Shown: positions 1 through 5,096 of the stretch, in pieces | Position numbering within the stretch: position 1 is the first letter of the stretch | How the letters are laid out: each line of letters opens with the position of its first letter | Source of the DNA: JBAYJY01 sp041664945 | GTDB lineage: Bacteria > UBP15 > UBA6099 | Direction of reading: 5' to 3' | Length of the DNA stretch: 5,096 nucleotides | Assembly (NCBI GenBank): GCA_041664945.1 | Contig: JBAYJY010000254.1 | Span: forward strand, 1 to 5,096 | Translations under genes and position numbers: made by a program | Notes under the pieces: model-generated | The model's database searches: none | What the model was told of the DNA's origin: nothing | Seen by the model: only the letters and a program-made list of their open reading frames with translations

Positions 1-86
1 CTTCGTACAGCGAACGCGAGGCGGCGAAAACAGGTCTTGTGATTAAGGACGGCCATAGTTTGCTCGGGATGCTGGCGGGGAAGTGA
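1..86 (+). CDS. C-terminal end of an unidentified protein (5'-truncated by window edge)
   Basis: Reading from base 3, this frame stays open for 27 codons and ends in TGA at 84-86. The visible peptide begins SYSEREAAKTG and ends GHSLLGMLAGK. The other two forward frames hit stops within the first 45 bases. Codon third positions are mostly G or C, as in the two large genes here, which supports real coding. I do not recognise the family, and 27 residues are too few to assign a function. The gene lies upstream of tilS on the same strand. The 123-base gap contains a stem-loop and a REP-like palindrome, so co-transcription with tilS is possible but not shown. The reading frame is reasonably likely; the identity is unknown. 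Confidence 0.45.
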   Translation, partial: SYSEREAAKTGLVIKDGHSLLGMLAGK

Positions 87-92
87 AGGTTT

Positions 93-127
93 ATTTGGAC
101 GCAAAGCGGCCAGCCGAACGTCCAAGT
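93..127 (+). other. Stem-loop downstream of the truncated gene
   Basis: TTGGACG at 95-101 is the reverse complement of CGTCCAA at 119-125. The stem extends by a T-G wobble and an A-T pair to 93/127. The 17-base loop can form a further 3-bp CGG/CCG stem. It begins seven bases after the stop codon at 84-86. No T-run follows, so it is not a canonical intrinsic terminator. It could protect the 3' end of the upstream mRNA or be part of the repeat cluster that follows. The pairing is seen directly; any function is inference. Confidence 0.3.
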
Positions 128-132
128 CTGCA

Positions 133-153
133 TTCCCACGCAAAGCGTGGGAA
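133..153. repeat. REP-like palindromic repeat
   Basis: TTCCCACGC (133-141), an AAA loop and GCGTGGGAA (145-153) make a perfect 9-bp hairpin. Palindromes with the core TTCCCACGC...GCGTGGGAA are, to my knowledge, dispersed repeats in many unrelated bacterial genomes and behave like extragenic REP elements. Only one copy is in this window, so repetition here is from recall, not shown. A second small hairpin, GCGGC/GCCGC with a TTC loop, follows at 162-174. The decamer AACGAGAATA occurs on both sides of that hairpin (152-161 and 191-200). The element lies between the stop of the upstream gene and the likely ATG of tilS, as expected for an extragenic repeat. Confidence 0.6.
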
Positions 154-209
154 CGAGAATAGCGGCTTCGCCGCGAAAACTAAGCATCAAAACGAGAATA
201 CGGGTTTAT

Positions 210-1664
210 ATGTCTGACATCACTAACATCATAAAGAACAAAGCGCTTGAAATAGATAAGCGGCGCGGGCTGTTTCCTGAGGCCGGCGGGCGGGTGATCG
301 TCGGCGTGTCCGGCGGGGCCGACTCGTCCTGCCTTCTGCACGTTCTGCGTTCGCTCGGCGGCGAACTCGGTTTCGAGGTTGTCGTCGCGCACCTGAACCA
401 CGCCGCTCGGGGCGCCGAATCTGACGCCGACGCGCGTTTCGTCGAATCGCTCGCCGCCGAATACGGCCTTGAGTTTGTTGTCGATAAGCTCCGCCCTGAA
501 GACATCGTGACGGCGAAGCGTAAATCGCCGGAGGCTGCGTGGCGCGAACTTCGCTGCAAGTTCCTGCACGACACCGCCCGCGCTAAGAAAGCCTCTCGCG
601 TCGCGCTCGGCCACAACGCCGACGATCAGGCGGAAACCATCCTGCTGCGCCTCATCCGCGGTTCGTCTCCGACCGGCATCCTCGGCATGGATTCGATCTA
701 CGGAATGGTCATCCGACCGCTCCTGACGGTCTCGCGCGCCGAAATCGAAGAATACTGCGAGGAGCACAAACTCGCTTTCCGAACGGATTCAACAAACGCC
801 GACGTGCGCTTCCCGCGCAACCGGGTCCGCCATAGGCTGATTCCCTATCTCGGCGAGGAGTTCAACCCACGAGTGCGCGAAAATATTTTCCGGTTCGCCG
901 CGATGCTGCGCGCCGACGTCGATTTCATCGAAACGATAGCGAACGCGGCGCTCGCCGAAGCGCTCATCTCTCGCACGGACACGCGGATCGTCCTGAACCC
1001 CGAATCGCTCGACCTGCCGGAACCGATGCTCTCGCGCGTGTTGCGCAACGCCGCGCTGAGAATCCTCGCGACTGACGGCTGGCGGCTCGACGCCTCGCAC
1101 ATTGAAGCGATGATGAATATCGCGCAGACGCCAGTCGCCGGAAGAGCGGCCGCCCTGCCCTGCAACGTCGTGATGATTAAGAAATACAATGAAATTGTGA
1201 TCGAGCAGACGGACGCCGCCGCCCGCGAATCAGCGGACCGGTTGGAGACAATCGAATCGGCGATCCTGATTCACGACGGAAACGCCGCGCCCGACGGGTT
1301 TCCGTTCGAGTTCGACATGAATATCTACGATGTTAAATCCGGCGAGACAGACGCCGTGATCAAAGGCAACCGCGATCCGATGACCGCTTACTTCGACCGC
1401 GACCTGCTCGGCGATTCGTTCAGAATCCGCTATTGGGAAAAAGGCGATTCGTTTCAGCCGCTCGGAATGGACGGCGAAAAGCTTATCTCGGATTTTTTCA
1501 TCGATGCGCGAATCGACCGGAGCGACCGCGCGGACATCCCGCTGTTGCTGAGCGGCGACGACATCGTCTGGGTCGCCGGCAAGCGGATCAGCCACAAATT
1601 CCGCTTCACGGACGCTTCACGCAAAATACTTAAAATCACCGCAAAACGAATTAAGCGAGACTAA
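210..1664 (+). CDS. tilS: tRNA(Ile)-lysidine synthase (TilS)
   Basis: This cytoplasmic N-type ATP pyrophosphatase joins lysine to C34 of the CAU-anticodon tRNA-Ile. The resulting lysidine makes the tRNA read AUA and accept isoleucine. From the ATG at 210 the protein is 484 residues, close to the usual 430-475. Visible motifs, in order, are the PP-loop SGGADSS (34-40), HLNHAARG with ESDAD (61-74), GHNADDQAET (134-143) and TDSTN followed by RNRVRHRLIP (192-212). The C-terminal TilS domain starts near 404 (FRIRYWEKGDSFQPLGM) and runs to the end with VWVAGKRISHKFR. An in-frame GTG at 147 would add 21 residues, but it lies inside the REP-like palindrome and has no clear ribosome binding site, so ATG 210 is preferred. 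That ATG also lacks a strong Shine-Dalgarno. No key motif is missing. The function is secure; only the start is uncertain. Confidence 0.95.
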   Translation: MSDITNIIKNKALEIDKRRGLFPEAGGRVIVGVSGGADSSCLLHVLRSLGGELGFEVVVAHLNHAARGAESDADARFVESLAAEYGLEFVVDKLRPEDIVTAKRKSPEAAWRELRCKFLHDTARAKKASRVALGHNADDQAETILLRLIRGSSPTGILGMDSIYGMVIRPLLTVSRAEIEEYCEEHKLAFRTDSTNADVRFPRNRVRHRLIPYLGEEFNPRVRENIFRFAAMLRADVDFIETIANAALAEALISRTDTRIVLNPESLDLPEPMLSRVLRNAALRILATDGWRLDASHIEAMMNIAQTPVAGRAAALPCNVVMIKKYNEIVIEQTDAAARESADRLETIESAILIHDGNAAPDGFPFEFDMNIYDVKSGETDAVIKGNRDPMTAYFDRDLLGDSFRIRYWEKGDSFQPLGMDGEKLISDFFIDARIDRSDRADIPLLLSGDDIVWVAGKRISHKFRFTDASRKILKITAKRIKRD

Positions 1665-1690
1665 ACAGAACAGATTCCAGATATAAACAT

Positions 1691-1744
1691 AAGGATATCT
1701 GATTATGCCTGAAACTCAGATGTCTGGCAGGAACGTATCCTTTT
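1691..1744 (+). terminator. Possible weak terminator after tilS
   Basis: AAGGATA (1691-1697) pairs with TATCCTT (1736-1742), and TTTT occupies 1741-1744. Directly inside, TCTGA (1698-1702) pairs with TCAGA (1716-1720), leaving a large 3' bulge. The structure begins 26 bases after the tilS stop. The long interrupted stem and short T-run make it a poor match to a classic intrinsic terminator. It is listed because no better one lies between tilS and the convergent gene. Confidence 0.25.
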
Positions 1745-1773
1745 ATCTCTGAAATACGATTACTGATGGGTGC

Positions 1774-1802
1774 CATGCACAAAACGCTTTCTTTTGTGCA
1801 TG
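1774..1802. repeat. Left terminal hairpin of the MITE-like element
   Basis: CATGCACAAAA and TTTTGTGCATG form an 11-bp perfect stem around a 7-base loop (CGCTTTC). The sequence matches the right-end hairpin except for the last stem pair and the loop. No T-run follows on the plus strand, so termination is not its obvious role. Confidence 0.75.
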
Positions 1803-1889
1803 AAGAGACAACTTTCAGTTGGATTTCTTCTTTGTACGCTGTTGTCCACAGCAGGAAAGAAGGGAATTGTTAACTAAACATCCCCGGCA

Positions 1890-1918
1890 CATGCACAAAG
1901 GAAAAAGCTTTGTGCATG
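1890..1918. repeat. Right terminal hairpin of the MITE-like element
   Basis: CATGCACAAAG and CTTTGTGCATG form an 11-bp perfect stem around the 7-base loop GAAAAAG. Ten of the 11 stem pairs are identical to the left hairpin, with compensated change at the eleventh (A-T there, G-C here). That fits two related copies each kept as a hairpin. Confidence 0.75.
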
Positions 1919-2000
1919 GCACCCGATTGTAATGGCAGAAAAGATACAAAAACACTATCTGAATATTGGTCTTAAATCATGAAATGAAATGGTTTTGACG

Positions 2001-2393
2001 TCAGGCGGCTTTCATCGCCTCATCCATGATGCCGGTGAAACGCGTTCGCACCTTCTCCTGCTGCAGGACTTTGCTCAGGATCGAGAGATAGGCGTGGAAC
2101 AATTCGTTGCGCTCGACATTCTCCGCCAACTCAATTTTGTTCAGCGGCCCGATCAACTGAATCAAAAGAACCGATACCGCATCGTCATAGTGATCGATGT
2201 CGCCTGCGCGGTTTCTTATCGCGTTCAGCGTCGTAATAATTCCATCGAAGATATTGTTGAAATGGTTGCGCGAAACGCCGATGCAAACCTGCTTAACAGC
2301 GTTCGCGGGATATTTTTCAGTAAGTTTAGCGCCGATCGCCTTCGTTAATAATGCTAAAAAGCTATTAAATTCGATATCAATCTCTTTTACCAA
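2001..2393 (-). CDS. Hypothetical 130-residue helical protein
   Basis: I do not recognise this protein. The start chosen is TTG at 2393-2391, because AGGAG (complement of 2401-2405) lies seven bases upstream. The frame is open further, to a TTG at 2450, but that start has no such site and would overlap the candidate -10 box. The product has no signal peptide or membrane segment and one cysteine (Cys37). It reads as a string of amphipathic helices, for example EFNSFLALLTKAIGAKLTEK (8-27), NNIFDGIITTLNAI (46-59), DDAVSVLLIQLIGPLNKI (70-87) and LFHAYLSILSKVLQQEK (98-114). The codon series looks natural, with GC-ending codons increasing toward the 3' end. The gene converges on tilS across the MITE-like element and is divergent from the VIT-VWA gene. 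A regulatory or adaptor role is possible but unsupported. Competing plus-strand frames over the same DNA look less protein-like. Confidence 0.62.
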   Translation of the reverse strand: MVKEIDIEFNSFLALLTKAIGAKLTEKYPANAVKQVCIGVSRNHFNNIFDGIITTLNAIRNRAGDIDHYDDAVSVLLIQLIGPLNKIELAENVERNELFHAYLSILSKVLQQEKVRTRFTGIMDEAMKAA

Positions 2394-2433
2394 TTTACTT
2401 CTCCTGAGTAATACTGCCACTAATCTATCACTC

Positions 2434-2462
2434 TTTATAAGCTTTGACAACTACGCCATAAA
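2434..2462 (-). promoter_or_regulatory. Candidate promoter for the minus-strand hypothetical gene
   Basis: On the minus strand, TATAAA (complement of 2434-2439) is a 5/6 match to the -10 consensus. Seventeen bases upstream is TTTATG (complement of 2457-2462), a poor -35 match. The predicted transcript would start near 2427, ahead of the AGGAG site and the TTG at 2393. This agrees with the shorter start. It is a consensus match only, in AT-rich DNA. Confidence 0.35.
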
Positions 2463-2472
2463 AATAAATATT
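2444..2472 (+). promoter_or_regulatory. Candidate promoter for the VIT-VWA gene
   Basis: A perfect TTGACA -35 hexamer (2444-2449) is followed after 17 bases by AATATT (2467-2472), a 4/6 match to TATAAT. Transcription would start near 2480 and leave a leader of about 155 bases before the ATG at 2637. A weaker alternative is TTGTTA (2476-2481) with TAAACT (2498-2503) at 16-base spacing. The two overlap the candidate minus-strand promoter, so the divergent genes may compete for or share polymerase binding. Sigma-70 specificity is assumed. Confidence 0.35.
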
Positions 2473-2547
2473 CTTTTGTTATCAGTCATAAATCGGTTAA
2501 ACTCAAAACAGGGCGCAGTGATAGAAATATGCTGTGAAAACTTTTTT

Positions 2548-2560
2548 TTGCGGACCGCAA
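2548..2560. promoter_or_regulatory. 13-nt perfect palindrome in the divergent intergenic region (possible operator)
   Basis: TTGCGGACCGCAA is a perfect 6+1+6 palindrome directly after a run of eight T (2542-2549), whose last two T form its first two bases. The T-run precedes the stem on the plus strand, and the minus-strand reading gives A after it, so it is not a terminator in either direction. Its site between divergent genes, 77 bases before the VIT-VWA start, would suit a dimeric repressor or a structured leader. No second copy is seen here. The symmetry is direct; the operator role is inference. Confidence 0.25.
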
Positions 2561-2636
2561 CCTTTTCGGGTTCCCGGGTGTCTCATCATTTAGCAGCGAA
2601 TCGGCAAAGCGAAATAAAACGAAATGAGGAATTGAA

Positions 2637-4874
2637 ATGATGAAAAGACGAATTAACATGTTTTTGATCGCGGCAATAGCGTTTATCGCGTTCGGCGGCG
2701 CTGTCGCGCGCGCGGACGGGATGCTGATTCCCGGTCCGTGGCCGCCGCCCCGCCCGATTATCGAAATCGAGCCCATGTTTCACATCAAATACCACCGAGT
2801 AAACGTCGCGATCAACGATCAGACTGTAAAAACCAGTGTGGATCAGGTCTTCAAGAGCGAAAGCCGCAACGAGATGGAAGCCACCTATCTTTTCCCGCTC
2901 CCGGAAGAGGCGGCCATCAATGAGTTTTCGATGGACGTCGACGGTCATGACGTCAAAGGCCGCCTGCTCGACAAAGACGAAGCGCGCCGCATCTACGAGG
3001 GCATCGTCCGCCACCGCAAGGACCCCGCCCTCCTCGAATACGTCGGCCGCGGCATGTTCCGCGCAAGCGTTTATCCAATCCCGGCCCACGGCGAAAAACG
3101 CATCTCCATTTCATACAACGAGCTCGCCCGCGCGCGCGGCGAACAAACCTACCGCTACGTATACCCGCTCTCCACCGAAAAGTTTTCAACGCAAAATATC
3201 GATTCGGTTTCCGTCCACGTTGTAATTAAAACTACAAATCCTTTAAAGAACATATATTCGCCGTCACACGCGATCTCGATCCGCTGGCACGGCAACAAGG
3301 AAGCGGAAGTCAGTTATGAAATCTCCAACGCGCGGCCCGACCGCGATTTCGAGCTCTACTATTCCGTGTCACGCGACGATGTCGGCATAACGCTGCTGAC
3401 GGACTATTCGGCTGCCGACGGCGGCTTCTTCCTTCTGCTCGCGTCGCCGAACGTCGATACCGGCAAAAACGCCGACCCGAAGGACGTCATTTTCGTTCTC
3501 GACCGCACGGGCAGCATGAGCGGCGACAAAATCAGCCAGGCCCGCGATGCTCTAAAGTTCTGCCTCCGCTCTCTTAACGCCAAAGACAGGTTCAACGTTA
3601 TCCCGTTCAACGAAGCGCCGGACCCGATGTTCAAGTCTCTCGAATCAGCAAGCAGCGAGAACATAAACCGCGCGGTCGACAACGTTGGTTCGATCGACGC
3701 GCTCGGCGGAACGAACATTGACGAAGCGCTCCGCGCCGCGCTTAAATTCAAATCCGGCTCCGACCGCCCGACTTACATTCTGTTCCTTACGGACGGACTG
3801 CCGACTGTCGGCGTCACCGACTACGAAACCATCCTCAAAACCGCTCGCGACGGATCGAACAAAAACACGCGCCTTTTCGTTTTCGGCGTCGGCTACGACG
3901 TCAACGCGCACCTGCTCGACAAGCTTTCCTCGCAAAACCACGGGACGAGCGAATATGTGAAACCGAACGAAGATATTGAAGTGAAGGTAAGCGACATGTT
4001 CCGGATGATAAGCAGCCCGGCGCTGACGGAGGTTGCGATCGACTTCGGCAAAATGGGCGCGTTCGACATAGTTCCTACGCAGTATCCTGACCTGTTCAAA
4101 GGAACGCAGTTGATAGTCGCCGGACGGTTCAGGCACACCGGCCGCACGACGGTGAAAATGACCGGAACAGCCTCGGGACGCGACCGCGAGTTCACTCTCG
4201 AACAAAAGATCGGCGACGACGACAGAAGCTCATTCATCCCATCGCTGTGGGCGTCGCGCCGCATTGGCGTCCTGCTCGATGAAATAAGGCTGCACGGCCA
4301 GAACAAGGAACTTGTCGACGAGGTAGTTCGGCTCAGCAAGCGCTACGGCATCATCACCGAATACACGTCATTCCTCGTCGAGGAGCCGGAAACGCGGGTT
4401 TTAAGCGCGCCTGCCGCAGAAGCAGCCTTAAGCGCCCGCGTATCGGACAATGTCGTTGCGGCGTCGAAGAATGAGTCAGGCAGTTGGGCTGTCAACCAAT
4501 CTGTGAACAACAGCAAAATGAAATTCTCCGCCGCGCCGATGACTCAGGTTCAGACATACTTCGACAGGGAGGGCAAGACCGTCGAAATCAACAACGTGCA
4601 AAACATCAGCGGACTCGCCTTCTTTAACGACAAGGGCCAGTGGACGGACAGCAGATATAATGAAGACATCACTATTATAAAAATCAAGCCGTATAGCGAT
4701 GCTCAGTTCGCGCTTATTAAAGCGATTCCTGAGCTTGCGCCTCTGTTCGCGCAGGGCGACCGTGTTCTCATCGTCATAGGAAAAACAGCGATCCTGACCG
4801 ATCCGAAGGGCGACGAGAAACTGTCCGACGATCAGATCGAGCAGTTCAAAAAGGATAAAGCGAAACTGTTATGA
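2637..4874 (+). CDS. Exported VIT and von Willebrand factor A domain protein
   Basis: The 745-residue product starts at the ATG with GAGGA (2626-2630) six bases upstream; the next codon is also ATG. A Sec signal peptide covers 1-26: basic KRR, a hydrophobic core, then cleavage after A-R-A before Asp27. A proline-rich linker (PGPWPPPRP, 32-40) leads into a VIT domain at about 45-172, marked by EATYLFPLP (81-89), DEARRIYEGI and YPIPAHGEKRI (146-156). The VWA domain spans about 282-460. Its metal site is visible as DRTGS (289-293), Thr359 in GGTN and Asp386 in LTDG. The usual first serine of DxSxS is threonine. After an Ala-rich linker (about 590-615) comes a tail with VNQS (619-622), FFNDKGQWTDSRY (662-674) and GDRVLIVIGKTAIL, a layout I associate with bacterial VIT-VWA proteins. 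It has no C-terminal anchor or sorting motif, so it is probably periplasmic or secreted. Animal relatives are inter-alpha-trypsin inhibitor heavy chains. The bacterial ligand is unknown, metal-dependent protein binding being likely. A strong terminator follows, so the gene is probably monocistronic. Confidence 0.95.
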   Translation: MMKRRINMFLIAAIAFIAFGGAVARADGMLIPGPWPPPRPIIEIEPMFHIKYHRVNVAINDQTVKTSVDQVFKSESRNEMEATYLFPLPEEAAINEFSMDVDGHDVKGRLLDKDEARRIYEGIVRHRKDPALLEYVGRGMFRASVYPIPAHGEKRISISYNELARARGEQTYRYVYPLSTEKFSTQNIDSVSVHVVIKTTNPLKNIYSPSHAISIRWHGNKEAEVSYEISNARPDRDFELYYSVSRDDVGITLLTDYSAADGGFFLLLASPNVDTGKNADPKDVIFVLDRTGSMSGDKISQARDALKFCLRSLNAKDRFNVIPFNEAPDPMFKSLESASSENINRAVDNVGSIDALGGTNIDEALRAALKFKSGSDRPTYILFLTDGLPTVGVTDYETILKTARDGSNKNTRLFVFGVGYDVNAHLLDKLSSQNHGTSEYVKPNEDIEVKVSDMFRMISSPALTEVAIDFGKMGAFDIVPTQYPDLFKGTQLIVAGRFRHTGRTTVKMTGTASGRDREFTLEQKIGDDDRSSFIPSLWASRRIGVLLDEIRLHGQNKELVDEVVRLSKRYGIITEYTSFLVEEPETRVLSAPAAEAALSARVSDNVVAASKNESGSWAVNQSVNNSKMKFSAAPMTQVQTYFDREGKTVEINNVQNISGLAFFNDKGQWTDSRYNEDITIIKIKPYSDAQFALIKAIPELAPLFAQGDRVLIVIGKTAILTDPKGDEKLSDDQIEQFKKDKAKLL

Positions 4875-4907
4875 TGATCTTATGACAACTGAGTAAAATG
4901 GAATTCT

Positions 4908-4938
4908 AAAAGGGGCGCGGAGATAGCGCCCCTTTTTT
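4908..4938 (+). terminator. Intrinsic terminator of the VIT-VWA gene
   Basis: AAAAGGGGCGC (4908-4918) pairs perfectly with GCGCCCCTTTT (4926-4936) around a 7-base loop (GGAGATA). A run of six T ends at 4938. The GC core is seven pairs. It begins 34 bases after the TGA at 4872-4874. This is a textbook Rho-independent terminator. The A-run on the 5' side means it could also work weakly for transcription entering from the right. Confidence 0.93.
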
Positions 4939-4977
4939 GTTGTCGTTGAAATACGAAGCTTCTGAAAAGTCATGATT

Positions 4978-5096
4978 ATCCGTTCGCTTTCCTCATCCGT
5001 TCGCTTTTCTCATCCGTTCGCTTTTCTCATCCGTTCGCTTTTCTCATCCGTTCGCTTTTCTCATCCGTTCGCTTTTCTCATCCGTTCGCTTTTCTC
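4978..5096. repeat. 17-bp tandem repeat array, seven copies, truncated by the window edge
   Basis: The unit ATCCGTTCGCTTTTCTC occurs head to tail at 4978, 4995, 5012, 5029, 5046, 5063 and 5080, filling 119 bases exactly to the end of the window. Copies 2-7 are identical. Copy 1 has a single T-to-C change (position 4991). There are no spacers, so this is a minisatellite/VNTR and not a CRISPR array. The plus strand is 14/17 pyrimidine. Near-perfect identity suggests recent expansion or active homogenisation by slippage. The array starts 40 bases after the VIT-VWA terminator, and its right boundary is unseen. Confidence 0.95.

Larger units (their letters stand above)
1768..1924. mobile_element. 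MITE-like non-coding element with perfect 16-bp terminal inverted repeats
   Basis: The left end GGGTGCCATGCACAAA (1768-1783) is the exact reverse complement of the right end TTTGTGCATGGCACCC (1909-1924). Each end is also a self-contained hairpin: 1774-1784 pairs with 1792-1802, and 1890-1900 with 1908-1918. Both have 11 bp and a 7-base loop. The centre can form CTTCTTT/AAAGAAG (1827-1833, 1856-1862) enclosing GCTGT/ACAGC (1838-1842, 1848-1852). I see no ORF of note in its 157 bp, so any movement would depend on a transposase supplied elsewhere. The trinucleotide GAT abuts both outer ends (1765-1767 and 1925-1927) and may be a short target duplication or chance. Paired terminal hairpins resemble REP doublets handled by RAYT/IS200-like enzymes, although TIR-type MITEs are an alternative. 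It sits between the 3' ends of convergent genes, a tolerant site. The structure is certain; mobility is inferred. Confidence 0.65.

Noticed and set aside
180..767. Long minus-strand frames opposite tilS (also 206-616, 789-1189 and 1230-1595)
   Set aside because: These are shadows of a GC-rich coding gene. The products are Arg/Asp/Val-rich, and tilS motifs on the plus strand explain the DNA.
1842..1850. TTGTCCACA resembling a DnaA box
   Set aside because: It is a single one-mismatch copy inside the MITE-like element, and its CCACA is partly explained by the central stem.
1989..2348. 119-codon plus-strand frame opposite the minus-strand hypothetical gene
   Set aside because: It has no good ribosome binding site. 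Its composition (runs such as RYRIVIVIDVACAVSYRVQRR) is typical of antisense translation, and the minus-strand frame has a well-placed AGGAG.
2542..2560. T-run and palindrome as an intrinsic terminator
   Set aside because: The T-run precedes the stem on the plus strand, and reading the minus strand puts A after the stem. Neither orientation fits a terminator.
2197..2640. 147-codon plus-strand frame reaching into the VIT-VWA start
   Set aside because: It crosses the AT-rich divergent intergenic region, overlaps the minus-strand gene and its candidate promoters, and gives a low-complexity product without recognisable features.
2586..4339. Minus-strand frames opposite the VIT-VWA gene (2586-3089, 3645-4205, 3893-4339 and others)
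   Set aside because: They are antisense shadows over DNA fully explained by conserved VIT and VWA motifs on the plus strand.
4978..5096. CRISPR array
   Set aside because: The 17-bp units are directly adjacent with no spacers, so there is nothing for a CRISPR system to use.
4978..5096. Iteron-type replication origin
   Set aside because: The unit length is in the range of iterons, but there is no replication initiator gene, AT-rich unwinding region or DnaA box cluster beside it.

Overview
This window is bacterial chromosomal DNA with GC-rich coding regions and AT-richer gaps. Ribosome binding sites are of the AGGAG/GAGGA type, and one gene exports its product with a Sec signal peptide. The phylum cannot be fixed from the sequence. 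TilS is near-universal in bacteria, and secreted VIT-VWA proteins occur in many Gram-negative, often uncultivated lineages. An environmental or metagenome-derived genome is a fair guess, but only a guess.

Layout. (1) Bases 1-86 hold the last 27 codons of an unidentified plus-strand gene. (2) Bases 87-209 form a gene-free leader with a stem-loop, a REP-like palindrome (133-153) and a 10-bp direct repeat. This DNA makes the longest in-frame start of the next gene doubtful. (3) Bases 210-1664 encode TilS, tRNA(Ile)-lysidine synthase. (4) Bases 1665-2000 are a 336-base gap between convergent genes. It contains a weak possible terminator and a 157-bp MITE-like element (1768-1924) with perfect 16-bp terminal inverted repeats, each end folding into its own 11-bp hairpin. 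(5) Bases 2001-2393 on the minus strand encode a 130-residue, probably helical protein of unknown function, with a TTG start placed by a good AGGAG site. (6) Bases 2394-2636 are a divergent intergenic region with candidate promoters for both flanking genes and a 13-nt perfect palindrome. (7) Bases 2637-4874 encode a 745-residue exported VIT-VWA protein related to inter-alpha-trypsin inhibitor heavy chains. (8) Bases 4908-4938 are a strong intrinsic terminator. (9) Bases 4978-5096 hold seven 17-bp tandem repeats running off the window edge.

The genes do not form an obvious pathway. TilS is a housekeeping tRNA-modification enzyme, the VIT-VWA protein is an envelope or secreted protein of unknown ligand, and the small minus-strand protein is unassigned. 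The only regulatory link suggested by layout is the shared upstream region of the last two. The most notable material is non-coding: three unrelated repeat types (REP-like palindrome, MITE-like element, 17-bp minisatellite) within 5 kb. I found no convincing new multi-gene system.
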